DNA of 55,054 nt from the NCBI RefSeq assembly GCF_001999305.1, contig NZ_MLHQ01000016.1, positions 1-55,054 of the forward strand. The letters are read 5' to 3'. This DNA comes from Rodentibacter myodis (GTDB lineage Bacteria > Pseudomonadota > Gammaproteobacteria > Enterobacterales > Pasteurellaceae). Below, in pieces: positions 17,597 to 25,790 of the stretch. Both the position numbers and the translations under genes were made by a program. Under the pieces are notes generated by a model that made no database searches, was not told the origin of the DNA, and saw only the letters and a program-made list of their open reading frames with translations. Positions within the stretch are counted from its first letter, which is position 1; each line of letters opens with the position of its first letter.

Positions 17597-18373
17597 TTAC
17601 TTCACCGAAAAACCATAATTTACCAACACTTTTTGGGCGGAATCAGACTCAAGATATTTAAAGAAATCACGCGAATCGGCATTATCGTGATCTTTTAAAA
17701 TCGCCATCGGATACACCACCGCTTTGTGGCTTTCAGCAGGGAATACCCCCACGGTTTTCACCTTTTTACTTACTTTGGCATCGGTGCTATATACAATGCC
17801 GTAAGGTGCTTCGGCACGTTCAACCAATGCCAATGCACCGCGCACATCTTTTGCCCGTGCCAAACGGTCTTTCACTTTATCCCACAAATTTAACTTCGTT
17901 AAGGCTTCTTCCGCATACTGCCCTGCGGGTACGTGTGCCGGATCACCCACAGATAAATAGCTATCTGTTAAGGCATTAATCCACTCTCCTTGAGAAATTT
18001 TCACAGAATCGACCGCACTTTTTATCGGTGCAATTAACACTAATGCATTGCCGGCAAGTGGTCTTTCCGTGTCTTTTACGGTTAAGTCTTTTTCAGAAAG
18101 ATATTTCATCCATTTATTGCTTGCGGAAACAAAAATATCGGCAGGCGCACCTTCTTCCACCTGTTTTGCTAAAGTTGAAGAGGAAGCAAAAGAAAACACA
18201 ATTTCATTTTGAGGATTTTGTTTTGCATAATCTGCGGCGACTTGCTGCAATGCATCTGTCATTGAGGCGGCGGCAAACACGGTTACTTTTGCCGAAGCAT
18301 TTACCGAAAAACTCAGTGCAGCAGTGAAAAATAAAGAGGAAAGTGCGGTTGAAACGGCGGTTGTTTTTTTCAT
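17597..18373 (-). CDS. modA: Molybdate-binding periplasmic protein
   Basis: A 258-residue solute-binding protein that captures molybdate (and tungstate) in the periplasm. It has a classical signal peptide ending in VNASA with cleavage after about residue 28. The mature start KVTVFAAASMTDALQQVA and the later FSFASSSTLAKQVEEGAPADIFVSA are ModA hallmarks; the Ser residues in AAASM and ASSSTLA bind the oxyanion. The start is fixed by AGGAGA six bases before the ATG. Its promoter is covered by a ModE-type operator. Confidence 0.97.
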   Translation of the reverse strand: MKKTTAVSTALSSLFFTAALSFSVNASAKVTVFAAASMTDALQQVAADYAKQNPQNEIVFSFASSSTLAKQVEEGAPADIFVSASNKWMKYLSEKDLTVKDTERPLAGNALVLIAPIKSAVDSVKISQGEWINALTDSYLSVGDPAHVPAGQYAEEALTKLNLWDKVKDRLARAKDVRGALALVERAEAPYGIVYSTDAKVSKKVKTVGVFPAESHKAVVYPMAILKDHDNADSRDFFKYLESDSAQKVLVNYGFSVK

Positions 18374-18392
18374 AAATCATCTCCTATGATTA

Positions 18393-18420
18393 TTCGTTAT
18401 TTACTTCATTATATAGTGAA
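18393..18420. promoter_or_regulatory. ModE operator over the modA promoter
   Basis: Half-sites TTCGTTATTTA and TATATAGTGAA flank a 6-base centre, the spacing of the E. coli ModE consensus (ATCGNTATATA, N6, TATATAACGAT). Nearly all left-arm positions and the TATATA of the right arm match. On the minus strand it contains a TATAAT-like -10 for modA. With modE divergent beside it, this predicts repression of modA when molybdate is plentiful. Confidence 0.75.
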
Positions 18421-18489
18421 ATTTTAAATTAACACACAGAAAATCTCATTTTCAAGTAAAATATCCCCTCACGATGATAGGGAATGGCA

Positions 18490-19257
18490 ATGAAAAATAC
18501 TGAAATTTTATTAACAATCAAACTTCAACAAACACTGTTTATTGATCCGAAACGTGTTCGTTTACTCAAAGAAATTCAGCAATGTGGCTCAATTAATCAG
18601 GCGGCAAAAAATGCCAATGTCAGTTATAAAAGTGCGTGGGATCACCTTGAAGCAATGAATAAAATCAGTCCCCGTCCGTTGTTGGAACGCAATATCGGTG
18701 GAAAAAACGGCGGCGGCACGACATTGACAAATTATGCCAAACGTTTACTTCAACTTTATGATTTATTGGAAAGTACCCAAGATCACGCTTTCCGAATTTT
18801 ACAAGATGAATCGATTCCCCTTGATAGCTTACTGAGTGCGACCGCCCGTTTTTCCTTACAAAGTAGCGCACGTAATCAATTCTTCGGCAAAGTGGCCCGC
18901 CAACGGATGATTCATTCCCGATATATTGTGGATGTTGATGTGGCAGAATTGCCCTCGCCTTTCCAAGTTTCTATCACCACCAAAAGTGCGGAGCGGTTAA
19001 AGCTGATGACGGAAAAAGAAGTGATGTTAATGTTTAAAGCCCCTTGGGTGAAAATCACCGAACACCCCTTAGAAAATCAGGAGAATCAGTTTCCGGTGAC
19101 AATAAAATCCCTCAACGAAGAAGAAGGGATTTTACAATTTGGTCATACCGATATTGAATTTTGTGCCACTGTGACCCCATCAAACACTTACCAAGTCGGG
19201 CAATCGGTTTGGGTACATATTGATCAGGCGCAGATTATTTTGGCGACCTTAAGGTAA
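18490..19257 (+). CDS. modE: Molybdate-responsive regulator ModE
   Basis: A 255-residue regulator that binds molybdate and then DNA, repressing molybdate uptake and often activating molybdoenzyme genes. The N-terminal winged helix-turn-helix has CGSINQAAKNANVSYKSAWDHL, the LysR-like ModE signature, followed by RNIGGKNGGG. The C-terminal half carries two Mop-type molybdate-binding repeats, with SARNQFFGKV at the start of the first. An ATG six bases upstream (18484) is in frame, but AGGGA is correctly spaced (6 bases) only for the ATG at 18490. Divergent from modA. Confidence 0.97.
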   Translation: MKNTEILLTIKLQQTLFIDPKRVRLLKEIQQCGSINQAAKNANVSYKSAWDHLEAMNKISPRPLLERNIGGKNGGGTTLTNYAKRLLQLYDLLESTQDHAFRILQDESIPLDSLLSATARFSLQSSARNQFFGKVARQRMIHSRYIVDVDVAELPSPFQVSITTKSAERLKLMTEKEVMLMFKAPWVKITEHPLENQENQFPVTIKSLNEEEGILQFGHTDIEFCATVTPSNTYQVGQSVWVHIDQAQIILATLR

Positions 19258-19268
19258 TCAGAAAAAAG

Positions 19269-19295
19269 AAGGCTTGTTTTTGAACAAGCCTTTTT
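19269..19295. terminator. Bidirectional terminator between modE and the torD-like gene
   Basis: Perfect 10-bp stem AAGGCTTGTT/AACAAGCCTT with loop TTTG, flanked by AAAAAA on the left and TTTTT on the right. It lies 11 bases after the modE stop and just beyond the end of the convergent gene. Confidence 0.9.
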
Positions 19296-19297
19296 CA

Positions 19298-19855
19298 TCA
19301 ATTTTCTTCCAATTCATCCGCCATTGCGGCCAAGATCTCTCGGGTTAAATAAGCAAGTGAGCGGTAAAACGGCAATGTGGCGTAGGTTTCTACCTGTGTT
19401 AAAAATTTTGCGGCACAGGGTAATAAAAATGCCTCAAATAAGGTTTGTTGGGCAGAAATGGAATCCACATTATCTTCCAACCAAGACGCTGTGAGCAAAA
19501 GTAAGGCAAAATGATCCGCACTTTCCACTTCGGGCATTCCCCTTGCTTGACGGAAAGCAATAAAATCTTCCACCTTCATACCATAAGCCGAGATAGCGGT
19601 GGCAACGCTACCGTCCTTAGCAAAGAGCTTTTGATATTCTTGATCGAGTAGTGATAAATCAATTTTTAGTTGAAGATTGTCCAATGCCGCCAAACTTTCT
19701 TTATCGGTATCCAATGCCCAAACTTGCGATAAGCCTTTTTGTTGCAACCAAGCAAATACACCGGCAAGGACGTCATCCGTCGGGGCGCGATAAAATAAAT
19801 TACCAAATAATCGGCTGATTAAAGAGAAATTATTAAATTGTTTTTCTGTGTTCAT
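19298..19855 (-). CDS. TorD/DmsD-family molybdoenzyme chaperone
   Basis: A 185-residue, largely helical protein of the TorD/DmsD family. These cytoplasmic chaperones bind the twin-arginine leader of molybdoenzymes such as DMSO or TMAO reductases and hold them until cofactor is inserted. Family features seen are an N-terminal helical block, the conserved EYQKLF in the middle, and YGMKVEDFIAFRQARGMPEVESADHFALLLL, close to the E(P)D-x-x-A/HxxL region. It overlaps the upstream gene by one base (TAATG), so they are co-translated. Next to the mod locus its role fits, but no client enzyme is in the window. It could equally be a YcdY-like member. Confidence 0.78.
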   Translation of the reverse strand: MNTEKQFNNFSLISRLFGNLFYRAPTDDVLAGVFAWLQQKGLSQVWALDTDKESLAALDNLQLKIDLSLLDQEYQKLFAKDGSVATAISAYGMKVEDFIAFRQARGMPEVESADHFALLLLTASWLEDNVDSISAQQTLFEAFLLPCAAKFLTQVETYATLPFYRSLAYLTREILAAMADELEEN

Positions 19856-20463
19856 TACATCTTTCCATTTAAAAGTGCGGTCAGTTTTTCCCGTGTTTTT
19901 TGTTCCGCCAAATCAATCATTTTTCGGCGGGCTTCGTCATCAATCAGATGAATATCCCCGAAGAGTTCATAGTCCACATTCAAAATACCGCAATAATTAA
20001 ATAAGCCGTTGATTAAACAATGATCCAAGGACTTATCCACGCCAAATTCTTTATATTTGTCCACATTGCTACCAAGTGTGATGAACTGTTGCATTTGTTT
20101 GCCTTGAAGCAAGCCCACGGATTCACCATTTTCCGTTTTATACGCAAAACCGTGGCTTAATACGCGATCCAAATACCCCTTCAAAATAGCGGGAAAGCCC
20201 ATCCACCAAAGGGGATAAACCAAAGTGATCAAATCCGCTTGGCGAATAAGTTGATGTTCATATTTGACTTCTTCGGGAATAATGCCTTGGTTTGCCGCTT
20301 GCAATTCTTCAAAAGAAATGATCGGATTAAAATCTAATGTATAAAGATCGCGAAATTGTGTGCTTACCCCAAGGGTTTGGCTCGCTTTTGCCACACGATC
20401 GGCAATCGCCCGTCCAAAACTGCCTTTAGAATTCGGATGGGCAAAAATAATAAGATGATTCAT
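19855..20463 (-). CDS. NAD(P)H:quinone oxidoreductase-like flavoprotein
   Basis: A 202-residue protein of the flavodoxin-like NAD(P)H dehydrogenase (quinone) family, the group with KefF, MdaB and NQO1. FMN/FAD-binding features are IIFAHPNSKGSFGRAI at the N-terminus and the family signature YPLWWMGFPAILKGYLDRVL at mid-protein. Members make two-electron reductions of quinones or regulate the KefC potassium channel. No kef gene is nearby. It overlaps the nfeD-like gene upstream by four bases (ATGA) and the torD-like gene downstream by one base, a compact operon. Confidence 0.82.
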   Translation of the reverse strand: MNHLIIFAHPNSKGSFGRAIADRVAKASQTLGVSTQFRDLYTLDFNPIISFEELQAANQGIIPEEVKYEHQLIRQADLITLVYPLWWMGFPAILKGYLDRVLSHGFAYKTENGESVGLLQGKQMQQFITLGSNVDKYKEFGVDKSLDHCLINGLFNYCGILNVDYELFGDIHLIDDEARRKMIDLAEQKTREKLTALLNGKM

Positions 20464-20915
20464 TTTGTTACCTTTTCTACAATAAGTGTTATACCGTCTA
20501 CACGAACGACTTTGATCAAATCATTCGCTGCCAGATGTTCCCCTTGAATACGCCAAGTGGTGTCGCCAAAAGCCCCGCGCCCAATGCCATTTGCGGCAAT
20601 TTCTACAACGATTCCCTGTTTATTCAACATTGCGTGATCACGCTGATTTAATGTGCTATGCGATTGATCCCGATTGTCTTTAGTATGCTGATATTTCCAC
20701 CAAAGCACCGAGAGAATACAGGCTAGTAAGGCATAGAAAATCGCCAGTTCGGCAAGGGATAAATTCGGGAAAAGAAATTGAAGTAGAGCGGTGATAAGTG
20801 CCGCCAAGCCCCACCAAAGCAGAAATACGCCCGGTATAATGACTTCGGCAATAAGCAACACAAACCCCAACACCAACCAATGCCATAATGTCCACGTTGT
20901 TAACCATTCCGCCAT
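20460..20915 (-). CDS. ybbJ: NfeD-family membrane protein (YbbJ-like), partner of QmcA
   Basis: A 151-residue protein with two or three N-terminal membrane segments (LVLGFVLLIAEVIIPGVFLLWWG and a second) and a C-terminal OB-fold soluble domain around GIVVEIAANGIGRGAFGDTTW. This is the short NfeD type, which is nearly always encoded beside an SPFH-domain protein, here qmcA about 210 bases upstream. The frame extends to 20969, but the ATG at 20915 has GGAGA seven bases before it and gives the E. coli YbbJ length (152). Overlaps the next gene by four bases. Confidence 0.85.
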   Translation of the reverse strand: MAEWLTTWTLWHWLVLGFVLLIAEVIIPGVFLLWWGLAALITALLQFLFPNLSLAELAIFYALLACILSVLWWKYQHTKDNRDQSHSTLNQRDHAMLNKQGIVVEIAANGIGRGAFGDTTWRIQGEHLAANDLIKVVRVDGITLIVEKVTK

Positions 20916-20977
20916 ATTGTTGTCTCCGTAAAAATTTCCCCAATAGAAAAGTGCGGTCATAAAATTCAATAAATTTT

Positions 20978-21092
20978 GGCATTATGTAGAAAACGCATAA
21001 AAGGGAAATAATGTAAACGGTAGGGATACCAAGCGTGTCATCCCCACTTTTTCCAAATAGCCCTTTATTGTGCAACCGCTATATAAAATACC
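20978..21092. repeat. MITE-like palindromic repeat, short complete copy E
   Basis: About 115 bases between qmcA and nfeD. Left end GGCATTATGTAG with AAACGCATAAAAGGGAAATAA; the right end read in reverse is GGTATTTTATATAGCGGTTG with CACAATAAAG, so the ends are degenerate inverted repeats. The centre is GGTAGGGATACC-AAGCG-TGTCATCCCC. It lies inside a likely operon, so it is probably transcribed and can fold as a long hairpin. Confidence 0.65.
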
Positions 21093-21123
21093 GTAACTTT
21101 TGACCGCACTTTAAAGCATTGCC

Positions 21124-22038
21124 TTACAATTTTTTATCGCCTTTCAATAATTCCGCAATACCTGCCACCGAACCAATTAGATTCCCCGCTTCTAATGGCA
21201 TAAGCACCACTTTACTATTTTGCGATCCGCCAATTTCTTTTAAGGCTTCTGTATATTTTTGTGCAATGAAGTAATTAATCGCTTTCGTATCACCACTTGC
21301 AATGGCTTCAGAAACCATTTGGGTGGCTTTCGCCTCCGCTTCAGCCGCACGTTCGCGTGCTTCTGCTTGTAAAAAGGCTTCTTGACGCTCCCCTTCCGCT
21401 TTCAAAATGCGTGCTTGTTTTTCCCCTTCGGCACGTAAAATTTCTGCCTGACGAATCCCTTCCGCTTCTAGCACTTCCGCCCGTTTGTTACGTTCCGCTT
21501 TCATTTGTGCGTTCATTGAATCAATTAATTCACGTGGTGGGCGAACATCACGAATTTCAATGCGGGTAACTTTAATTCCCCAAGGATTGGTTGCTTCATC
21601 AACAATGGCGAGTAAGCGGCCATTAATCGAATCACGCTGCGATAACATTTCATCTAATTCCATTGAACCTAATACAGTACGGATATTGGTCATCGTAAGA
21701 TTGATAATGGCTTGTTCAAGGTGGTTTACCTCATACGCCGCACTGCGTGCATCAATCACTTGTACAAAACACACTGCGTCAATAGATACATTAGCGTTAT
21801 CTTTAGAAATGACCTCTTGCGAAGGAATATCCAATACTTGTTCCATCATATTGATTTTGCGACCTACACGATCCACAAAAGGCACAACCAAATTCAACCC
21901 CGGCATTAATGTACGGGTGTAGCGGCCAAAACGTTCAATCGTCCAGTTGTAGCCCTGCGGCACGGTTTTAACCGTTGAGAATAGGATTGCCACGACAAGC
22001 ACCAGAAAGACTAAAGTAGCCATTGATAAACCGTCCAT
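21124..22038 (-). CDS. qmcA: SPFH/band-7 membrane protein QmcA
   Basis: A 304-residue protein with one N-terminal membrane segment ([16 protein letters not shown]) followed by an SPFH/band-7 domain ([19 protein letters not shown] onward) and an Ala/Glu-rich coiled coil with repeated KAEGE/RAEGE units at about 190-240. It is nearly collinear with E. coli QmcA (305 residues), a flotillin-like membrane-microdomain protein with a role in quality control; its exact function is not settled. It heads the group with the NfeD, quinone reductase and TorD-like genes, and modF lies 46 bases upstream in the same direction. Confidence 0.93.
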   Translation of the reverse strand: MDGLSMATLVFLVLVVAILFSTVKTVPQGYNWTIERFGRYTRTLMPGLNLVVPFVDRVGRKINMMEQVLDIPSQEVISKDNANVSIDAVCFVQVIDARSAAYEVNHLEQAIINLTMTNIRTVLGSMELDEMLSQRDSINGRLLAIVDEATNPWGIKVTRIEIRDVRPPRELIDSMNAQMKAERNKRAEVLEAEGIRQAEILRAEGEKQARILKAEGERQEAFLQAEARERAAEAEAKATQMVSEAIASGDTKAINYFIAQKYTEALKEIGGSQNSKVVLMPLEAGNLIGSVAGIAELLKGDKKL

Positions 22039-22084
22039 ATTATTTCCTCTTTTAAGTTAGATTAAGCGGCGAAAGTCTAGCAAA

Positions 22085-23533
22085 TTAAACCGCACGCTGT
22101 ATATAGGAATATTGTGCCTTTTCTTTCACAAATTCAAAAAGATGCGTAATACAATTTGGCGCATCCGAATCCTGATGGGAAACAAATAAAAGTTGGGTTT
22201 CACTATTATTAACCAGTTGTTCAATAAAATGTTTGACTAACTTGCGATTAAGTCCGTCAAGCCCCTGAAAAGGTTCATCTAAAATTAAGACCGGTGGATG
22301 TTTGACCATTGCTCTTGCAATTAATAATAACCGTTGTTGCCCCCAAGAAAGCGATTGAAAGGGTGTTTTCGCCAATGCCGTTAAATTCAAACGTTCCAAC
22401 CACTGCATCGCTTTTAAGCGAATGCTATCCGGTACTTTTTGATAGACACCAATACTATCGAAAAAACCTGAAATGATGACATCTAAAACGGCACAATTCA
22501 CACGATAATCTAAGTGGAGTTGGCTGCTGACATAGCCGATTTTTTGCTTAATCTCCCAAATGGTTTCGCCGGAACCACGCTGTTTACCAAAAATCTTGAC
22601 GTGATTAGAAAAAGCCTGTGGATGATCGCCGGTAATTAACGAAAGTAACGTTGATTTTCCTGCCCCATTCGGCCCTTTAATCCACCAATTTTGCTTGGCA
22701 TTCACCGTCCAATTGAGATGATTTAAGATAATATTCTCACCGTATTTCACCACCACATTTTTTAATTCAAAGTGCGGTTGATTTTGAGGCAGTTTTTGCA
22801 AGGTTGAAATCGCTTCCGGCAAGGCAACATTAATGGCTTTTTCCGCATAAACCAACTGTTGATAAACAGTTTGTGTTTCAATTTCCTCTCGTCTTCCCTG
22901 CAAAATTAACCCGCCATTCTCCAACATCGCTAAATGTGTCGCCTGTTCGGGAATATCAGACAAACGATTGACAATAAGTACGATTGCGCAAGTTGATGTT
23001 AATTCCCCCAATAATGCCCTCCAATCTTTCACCGATTGCTGATCAAGCCCTTCAAAAGGTTCATCAAGAATCAATAAATCCGGCTTATTTAGCAAGGCTT
23101 GTGCCAATAAAACTTTACGGGATTCGCCCGTTGAAAGTTTAATAAAAAAGCGATCTAACAAATCCCGAATACCAAGCCTATGGGCAATTTCTTCACAATG
23201 TTTAAGATTATCGCCACCACTTAAAATAATCTCCCGTGCCGTTTTACCGAAAAATTGCGGATCTGTATCGTCATTATTGAGATCTTTTAAAATGGCTTCC
23301 ATCATCTTGCGTTGTTTTTCAAAAGATAACGCATAAATTTGTTTAAATTGCCGGCAATATTCTCCCGCTTCTAAAGGCAATTTATTTTGCAAAGCAAGAG
23401 AAAATGCCGTTTTGCCACTTCCATTTCCACCAACGATCACCCAATATTGATGAGGTTTAATAGTAAAGTGCGGTAAATTTAAGTGATGATTTTTATGGAG
23501 TTTAAAGCTCGCGTTGCGAATCAAAAGTCCCAT
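22085..23533 (-). CDS. modF: ModF-like duplicated ABC ATPase
   Basis: A 482-residue protein made of two ABC ATPase domains and no membrane segment. Domain 1 has Walker A GGNGSGKT at 35-42 and signature LSTGESRK; domain 2 has GPNGAGKST and LSWGQQRLL, each with a LLILDEP or VLILDEP Walker B. This architecture and length match E. coli ModF (490), long linked to molybdenum genes though its exact role is unclear. In E. coli modF is beside modE; here it is about 2.8 kb beyond the modE-torD pair, still in the same neighbourhood. It follows the sstT terminator. Confidence 0.9.
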   Translation of the reverse strand: MGLLIRNASFKLHKNHHLNLPHFTIKPHQYWVIVGGNGSGKTAFSLALQNKLPLEAGEYCRQFKQIYALSFEKQRKMMEAILKDLNNDDTDPQFFGKTAREIILSGGDNLKHCEEIAHRLGIRDLLDRFFIKLSTGESRKVLLAQALLNKPDLLILDEPFEGLDQQSVKDWRALLGELTSTCAIVLIVNRLSDIPEQATHLAMLENGGLILQGRREEIETQTVYQQLVYAEKAINVALPEAISTLQKLPQNQPHFELKNVVVKYGENIILNHLNWTVNAKQNWWIKGPNGAGKSTLLSLITGDHPQAFSNHVKIFGKQRGSGETIWEIKQKIGYVSSQLHLDYRVNCAVLDVIISGFFDSIGVYQKVPDSIRLKAMQWLERLNLTALAKTPFQSLSWGQQRLLLIARAMVKHPPVLILDEPFQGLDGLNRKLVKHFIEQLVNNSETQLLFVSHQDSDAPNCITHLFEFVKEKAQYSYIQRAV

Positions 23534-23553
23534 ATTCTCTTTTCCTAAAAAAC

Positions 23554-23578
23554 AAAAGGCGGGATGTACCCGCCTTTT
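23554..23578 (-). terminator. Terminator of sstT
   Basis: Perfect 10-bp GC-rich stem AAAAGGCGGG/CCCGCCTTTT with a 5-base loop, followed on the minus strand by GTTTTTT. It lies just beyond the sstT stop codon and before modF. Confidence 0.9.
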
Positions 23579-23589
23579 TAAATGTTGAA

Positions 23590-24832
23590 TTATGCGTTGT
23601 TTTTACGTTCTTCTTCCATACATACCGCTGCGGTGAATAAAACATCGGTAGATGAATTCAATGCGGTTTCGGTAGAATCTTGCAAGATACCGATAATAAA
23701 GCCCACACCAATCATTTGTGCCGCAACATCATCGGATACGCCAAATAAGCTACAAGCTAATGGAATCAAGAGTAATGAACCGCCGGCAACACCCGATGCC
23801 CCACAAGCACAAAGGGCTGCCACAACACTTAGCAAGACCGCGCTTACAAAAGATACTTCAACGCCTAAAGTATGCACTGCCGCTAAAGTCAAAATGGTAA
23901 TAGTGATTGCCGCACCCGCCATATTGATATTCGCACCAAGTGGAATCGCCACGGAATAGGTTTCTTCATCAAGATTCAAGCGTTTTGCCAAACCGATATT
24001 GACCGGAATATTTGCCGCCGAACTACGCGTGAAGAATGCAGTAACACCACTTTCGCGTACGCAAGTCCATACTAACGGATAAGGATTTTTGCGGATTTTC
24101 CAATACACCAAAATAGGGTTCAATACGAATGCCGTAAAGAGCATTGTTCCCACTAATACGGACAATAATTGAACATATCCCCCTAAAGCAACTAATCCCT
24201 TGTCAGATAAGGTTTCTGCCACTAAACCAAACGCCAAACGGAGCAAAAGAAATGATGACGTGAACAATTTTTGAAATGGCTTCGGCAAAATCTGCAACAA
24301 CCTGTTTGGTCGATTCGGAAGCATAACGCAATGCCACGCCTAAACCAATAGACCACGCCAACACCCCGATGAAGTTTGCTTTAAAAATCGCATTTAATGG
24401 GTTATCCACCACATTAAGCACTAAGGTTAATAAAACTTGACTGACGGATTGCGGAGCAGAACTGGCATCTTCTTTTACGGACAATGCCACTTCGGAAGGG
24501 AAAAGCATACTTGCCACCACGGCAGCAACCGCCGCTAAAAACGTGCCTAACAGATAAAGCACAACAATTTCTTTCATATTGCTTTTTGAGCCAACTTTTT
24601 TATTTGCCAAAGCTGCCATAACAAGAAAGAAAATTAAGATTGGTGCAACCGCACGTAAGGCTTTTACAAAAATTTGTCCCAATACCCCCACAGCCGAGGC
24701 AAGATCAAACCCCAAAGACTGTTGAATACTGCTATTTACCAACGCAACAAGGATTCCTAGGACAAGCCCCACAGCAATTCGTTTAACCAAATTGCCTTGG
24801 AAAAAGAAATGAAATAAACGTGATACATTCAT
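23590..24832 (-). pseudogene. sstT: Serine/threonine:Na+ symporter SstT, frameshifted
   Basis: Two overlapping reading frames together cover the whole SstT family protein (about 410 residues). The first (24832-24203) runs from [10 protein letters not shown] to ISFAPFGVW and then into GRNLI and a stop. The second (to 23590) resumes with [12 protein letters not shown] and contains the substrate motif [13 protein letters not shown] and the end [11 protein letters not shown]. The join needs two extra bases (or one fewer) in the short T run near 24229-24231 (minus strand GGCGTTTGG, expected GGCGTTTTTGG). Otherwise the gene is intact, with terminator, so the lesion is recent or a sequence error. 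Serine/threonine import by this protein should be lost if it is real. Confidence 0.85.
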
Positions 24833-25022
24833 AATAATATTTAGATAAAAGTAAGGTTGAACTTCGGATCATTGCCGATCCCCCAAAGCGAACTAAAGAT
24901 AGCTTAAATTTTATCTAAAAGAAAACCTTTTTTCTTTCTTTTGTAAGGGTTTAATAATTTTCTGCCATTCATTATATTTTTTCTAAAATTTTGCCGAATA
25001 AAAAAATTTTTTCTACCGATGG

Positions 25023-25052
25023 TTGACAACCTGTATAGAACAACAGTATATT
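25023..25052 (+). promoter_or_regulatory. SOS-type promoter: LexA box between -35 and -10
   Basis: A perfect -35 TTGACA (25023-25028), 18-base spacer and -10 TATATT (25047-25052). Inside the spacer lies CTGTATAGAACAACAG (25031-25046), an exact CTGT-N8-ACAG LexA operator. A weaker half-site, CTGTATAAACAACCAA, follows at 25058-25073. LexA bound here would block RNA polymerase, so the gene downstream should be induced by DNA damage. Confidence 0.85.
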
Positions 25053-25098
25053 TATCACTGTATAAACAACCAATTATTTTTTAACCAAAGGAAATCCG

Positions 25099-25545
25099 AT
25101 GATGAATTACGCAAATACCGCTACACAAAATGATATGACGTTTTCTTATCATCCTATGCCATTTTTTAACGATATTGAGAAAAACACCACATTCAGTAAA
25201 AAACTTGATTTAAATCTTTACTGCATTAAACGCCCGCAACAAACCTGCTTTATTCGTGTCACGAATCCAAATATGCTCGCTTGGGGAATAGAACAAGGGG
25301 ATATGTTGGTTGTGGAAAGAAAAGATGAGATTTCATTAGGCGATCTTGTTGTACTTGAAAGCCAAAATGAATTTCATATTTATGAATTTATCGCCCACAA
25401 TGATGAATTTGTATTTATGGCGCTTGATTCTAAAATGCAAAACATTAAAACGAGAGAATGGGCAAGTTTACCCATTGTGGGAACAGTGACTAACACCATT
25501 CATCAAATTCAACCGAAACGCAATCTGTTAAAATTTGCCGCATAA
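25099..25545 (+). CDS. UmuD-fold (S24/LexA-like) protein lacking protease residues
   Basis: A 148-residue protein that aligns along most of its length with E. coli UmuD: MPFFNDI with FPLFSDL, then ITNPNMLAWGIEQGDMLVVE-like region with the catalytic-Ser loop, and NEFHIYEF with GEFTVKKL. The catalytic Ser of the GDSM motif is Asn here (NPNM). The catalytic Lys position holds Tyr/Glu. The Cys-Gly cleavage site is replaced by Thr-Thr-Phe. It should therefore neither cleave itself nor be processed like UmuD. No umuC or other polymerase gene is beside it; it stands alone, divergent from sstT, under a LexA-type operator. AAAGGAAAT precedes the ATG. Function unknown; a stable UmuD-like polymerase or RecA partner is one guess. 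Confidence 0.75.
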   Translation: MMNYANTATQNDMTFSYHPMPFFNDIEKNTTFSKKLDLNLYCIKRPQQTCFIRVTNPNMLAWGIEQGDMLVVERKDEISLGDLVVLESQNEFHIYEFIAHNDEFVFMALDSKMQNIKTREWASLPIVGTVTNTIHQIQPKRNLLKFAA

Positions 25546-25579
25546 TGCGAAGAAAGTGCGGTTAAAAATGACGAAGTTT

Positions 25580-25735
25580 TTGGTATATCGCTACTGCACA
25601 ATAGACACAGAAGTAAGAATAATACGCTAACGTCCGTGATATTAGTCCACTAAAATTTCTCGAATATAAAATAGGGACACGAAGCATCGTGTCCCTACCC
25701 ATCTCATTGTTCCAACTTAATGTGCTATATCAACT
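25580..25735. repeat. Degenerate palindromic intergenic repeat, copy F
   Basis: In the 245-base gap between the UmuD-like gene and lpxM. Outer end TTGGTATATCGCTACTGCAC, core ATAGGGACACGAAGCATCG with TGTCCCTA, and far end AATGTGCTATATC. The core is a perfect interrupted palindrome (TAGGGACACGA/TCGTGTCCCTA), able to form a hairpin between two convergent genes. Confidence 0.6.
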
Positions 25736-25790
25736 TGATGTACTACACAATATCAAATCGTCTAACGGCCTTTTCATCCTCCCCATTGAC

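Noticed and set aside
24203-24324. Programmed ribosomal frameshift to join the two sstT frames
   Set aside because: The T run is only three bases and there is no slippery heptamer or clear downstream structure; a mutation is simpler.
25058-25073. A second LexA operator after the first
   Set aside because: CTGT is present but the other half reads CCAA instead of ACAG, so it is a half-site at best.
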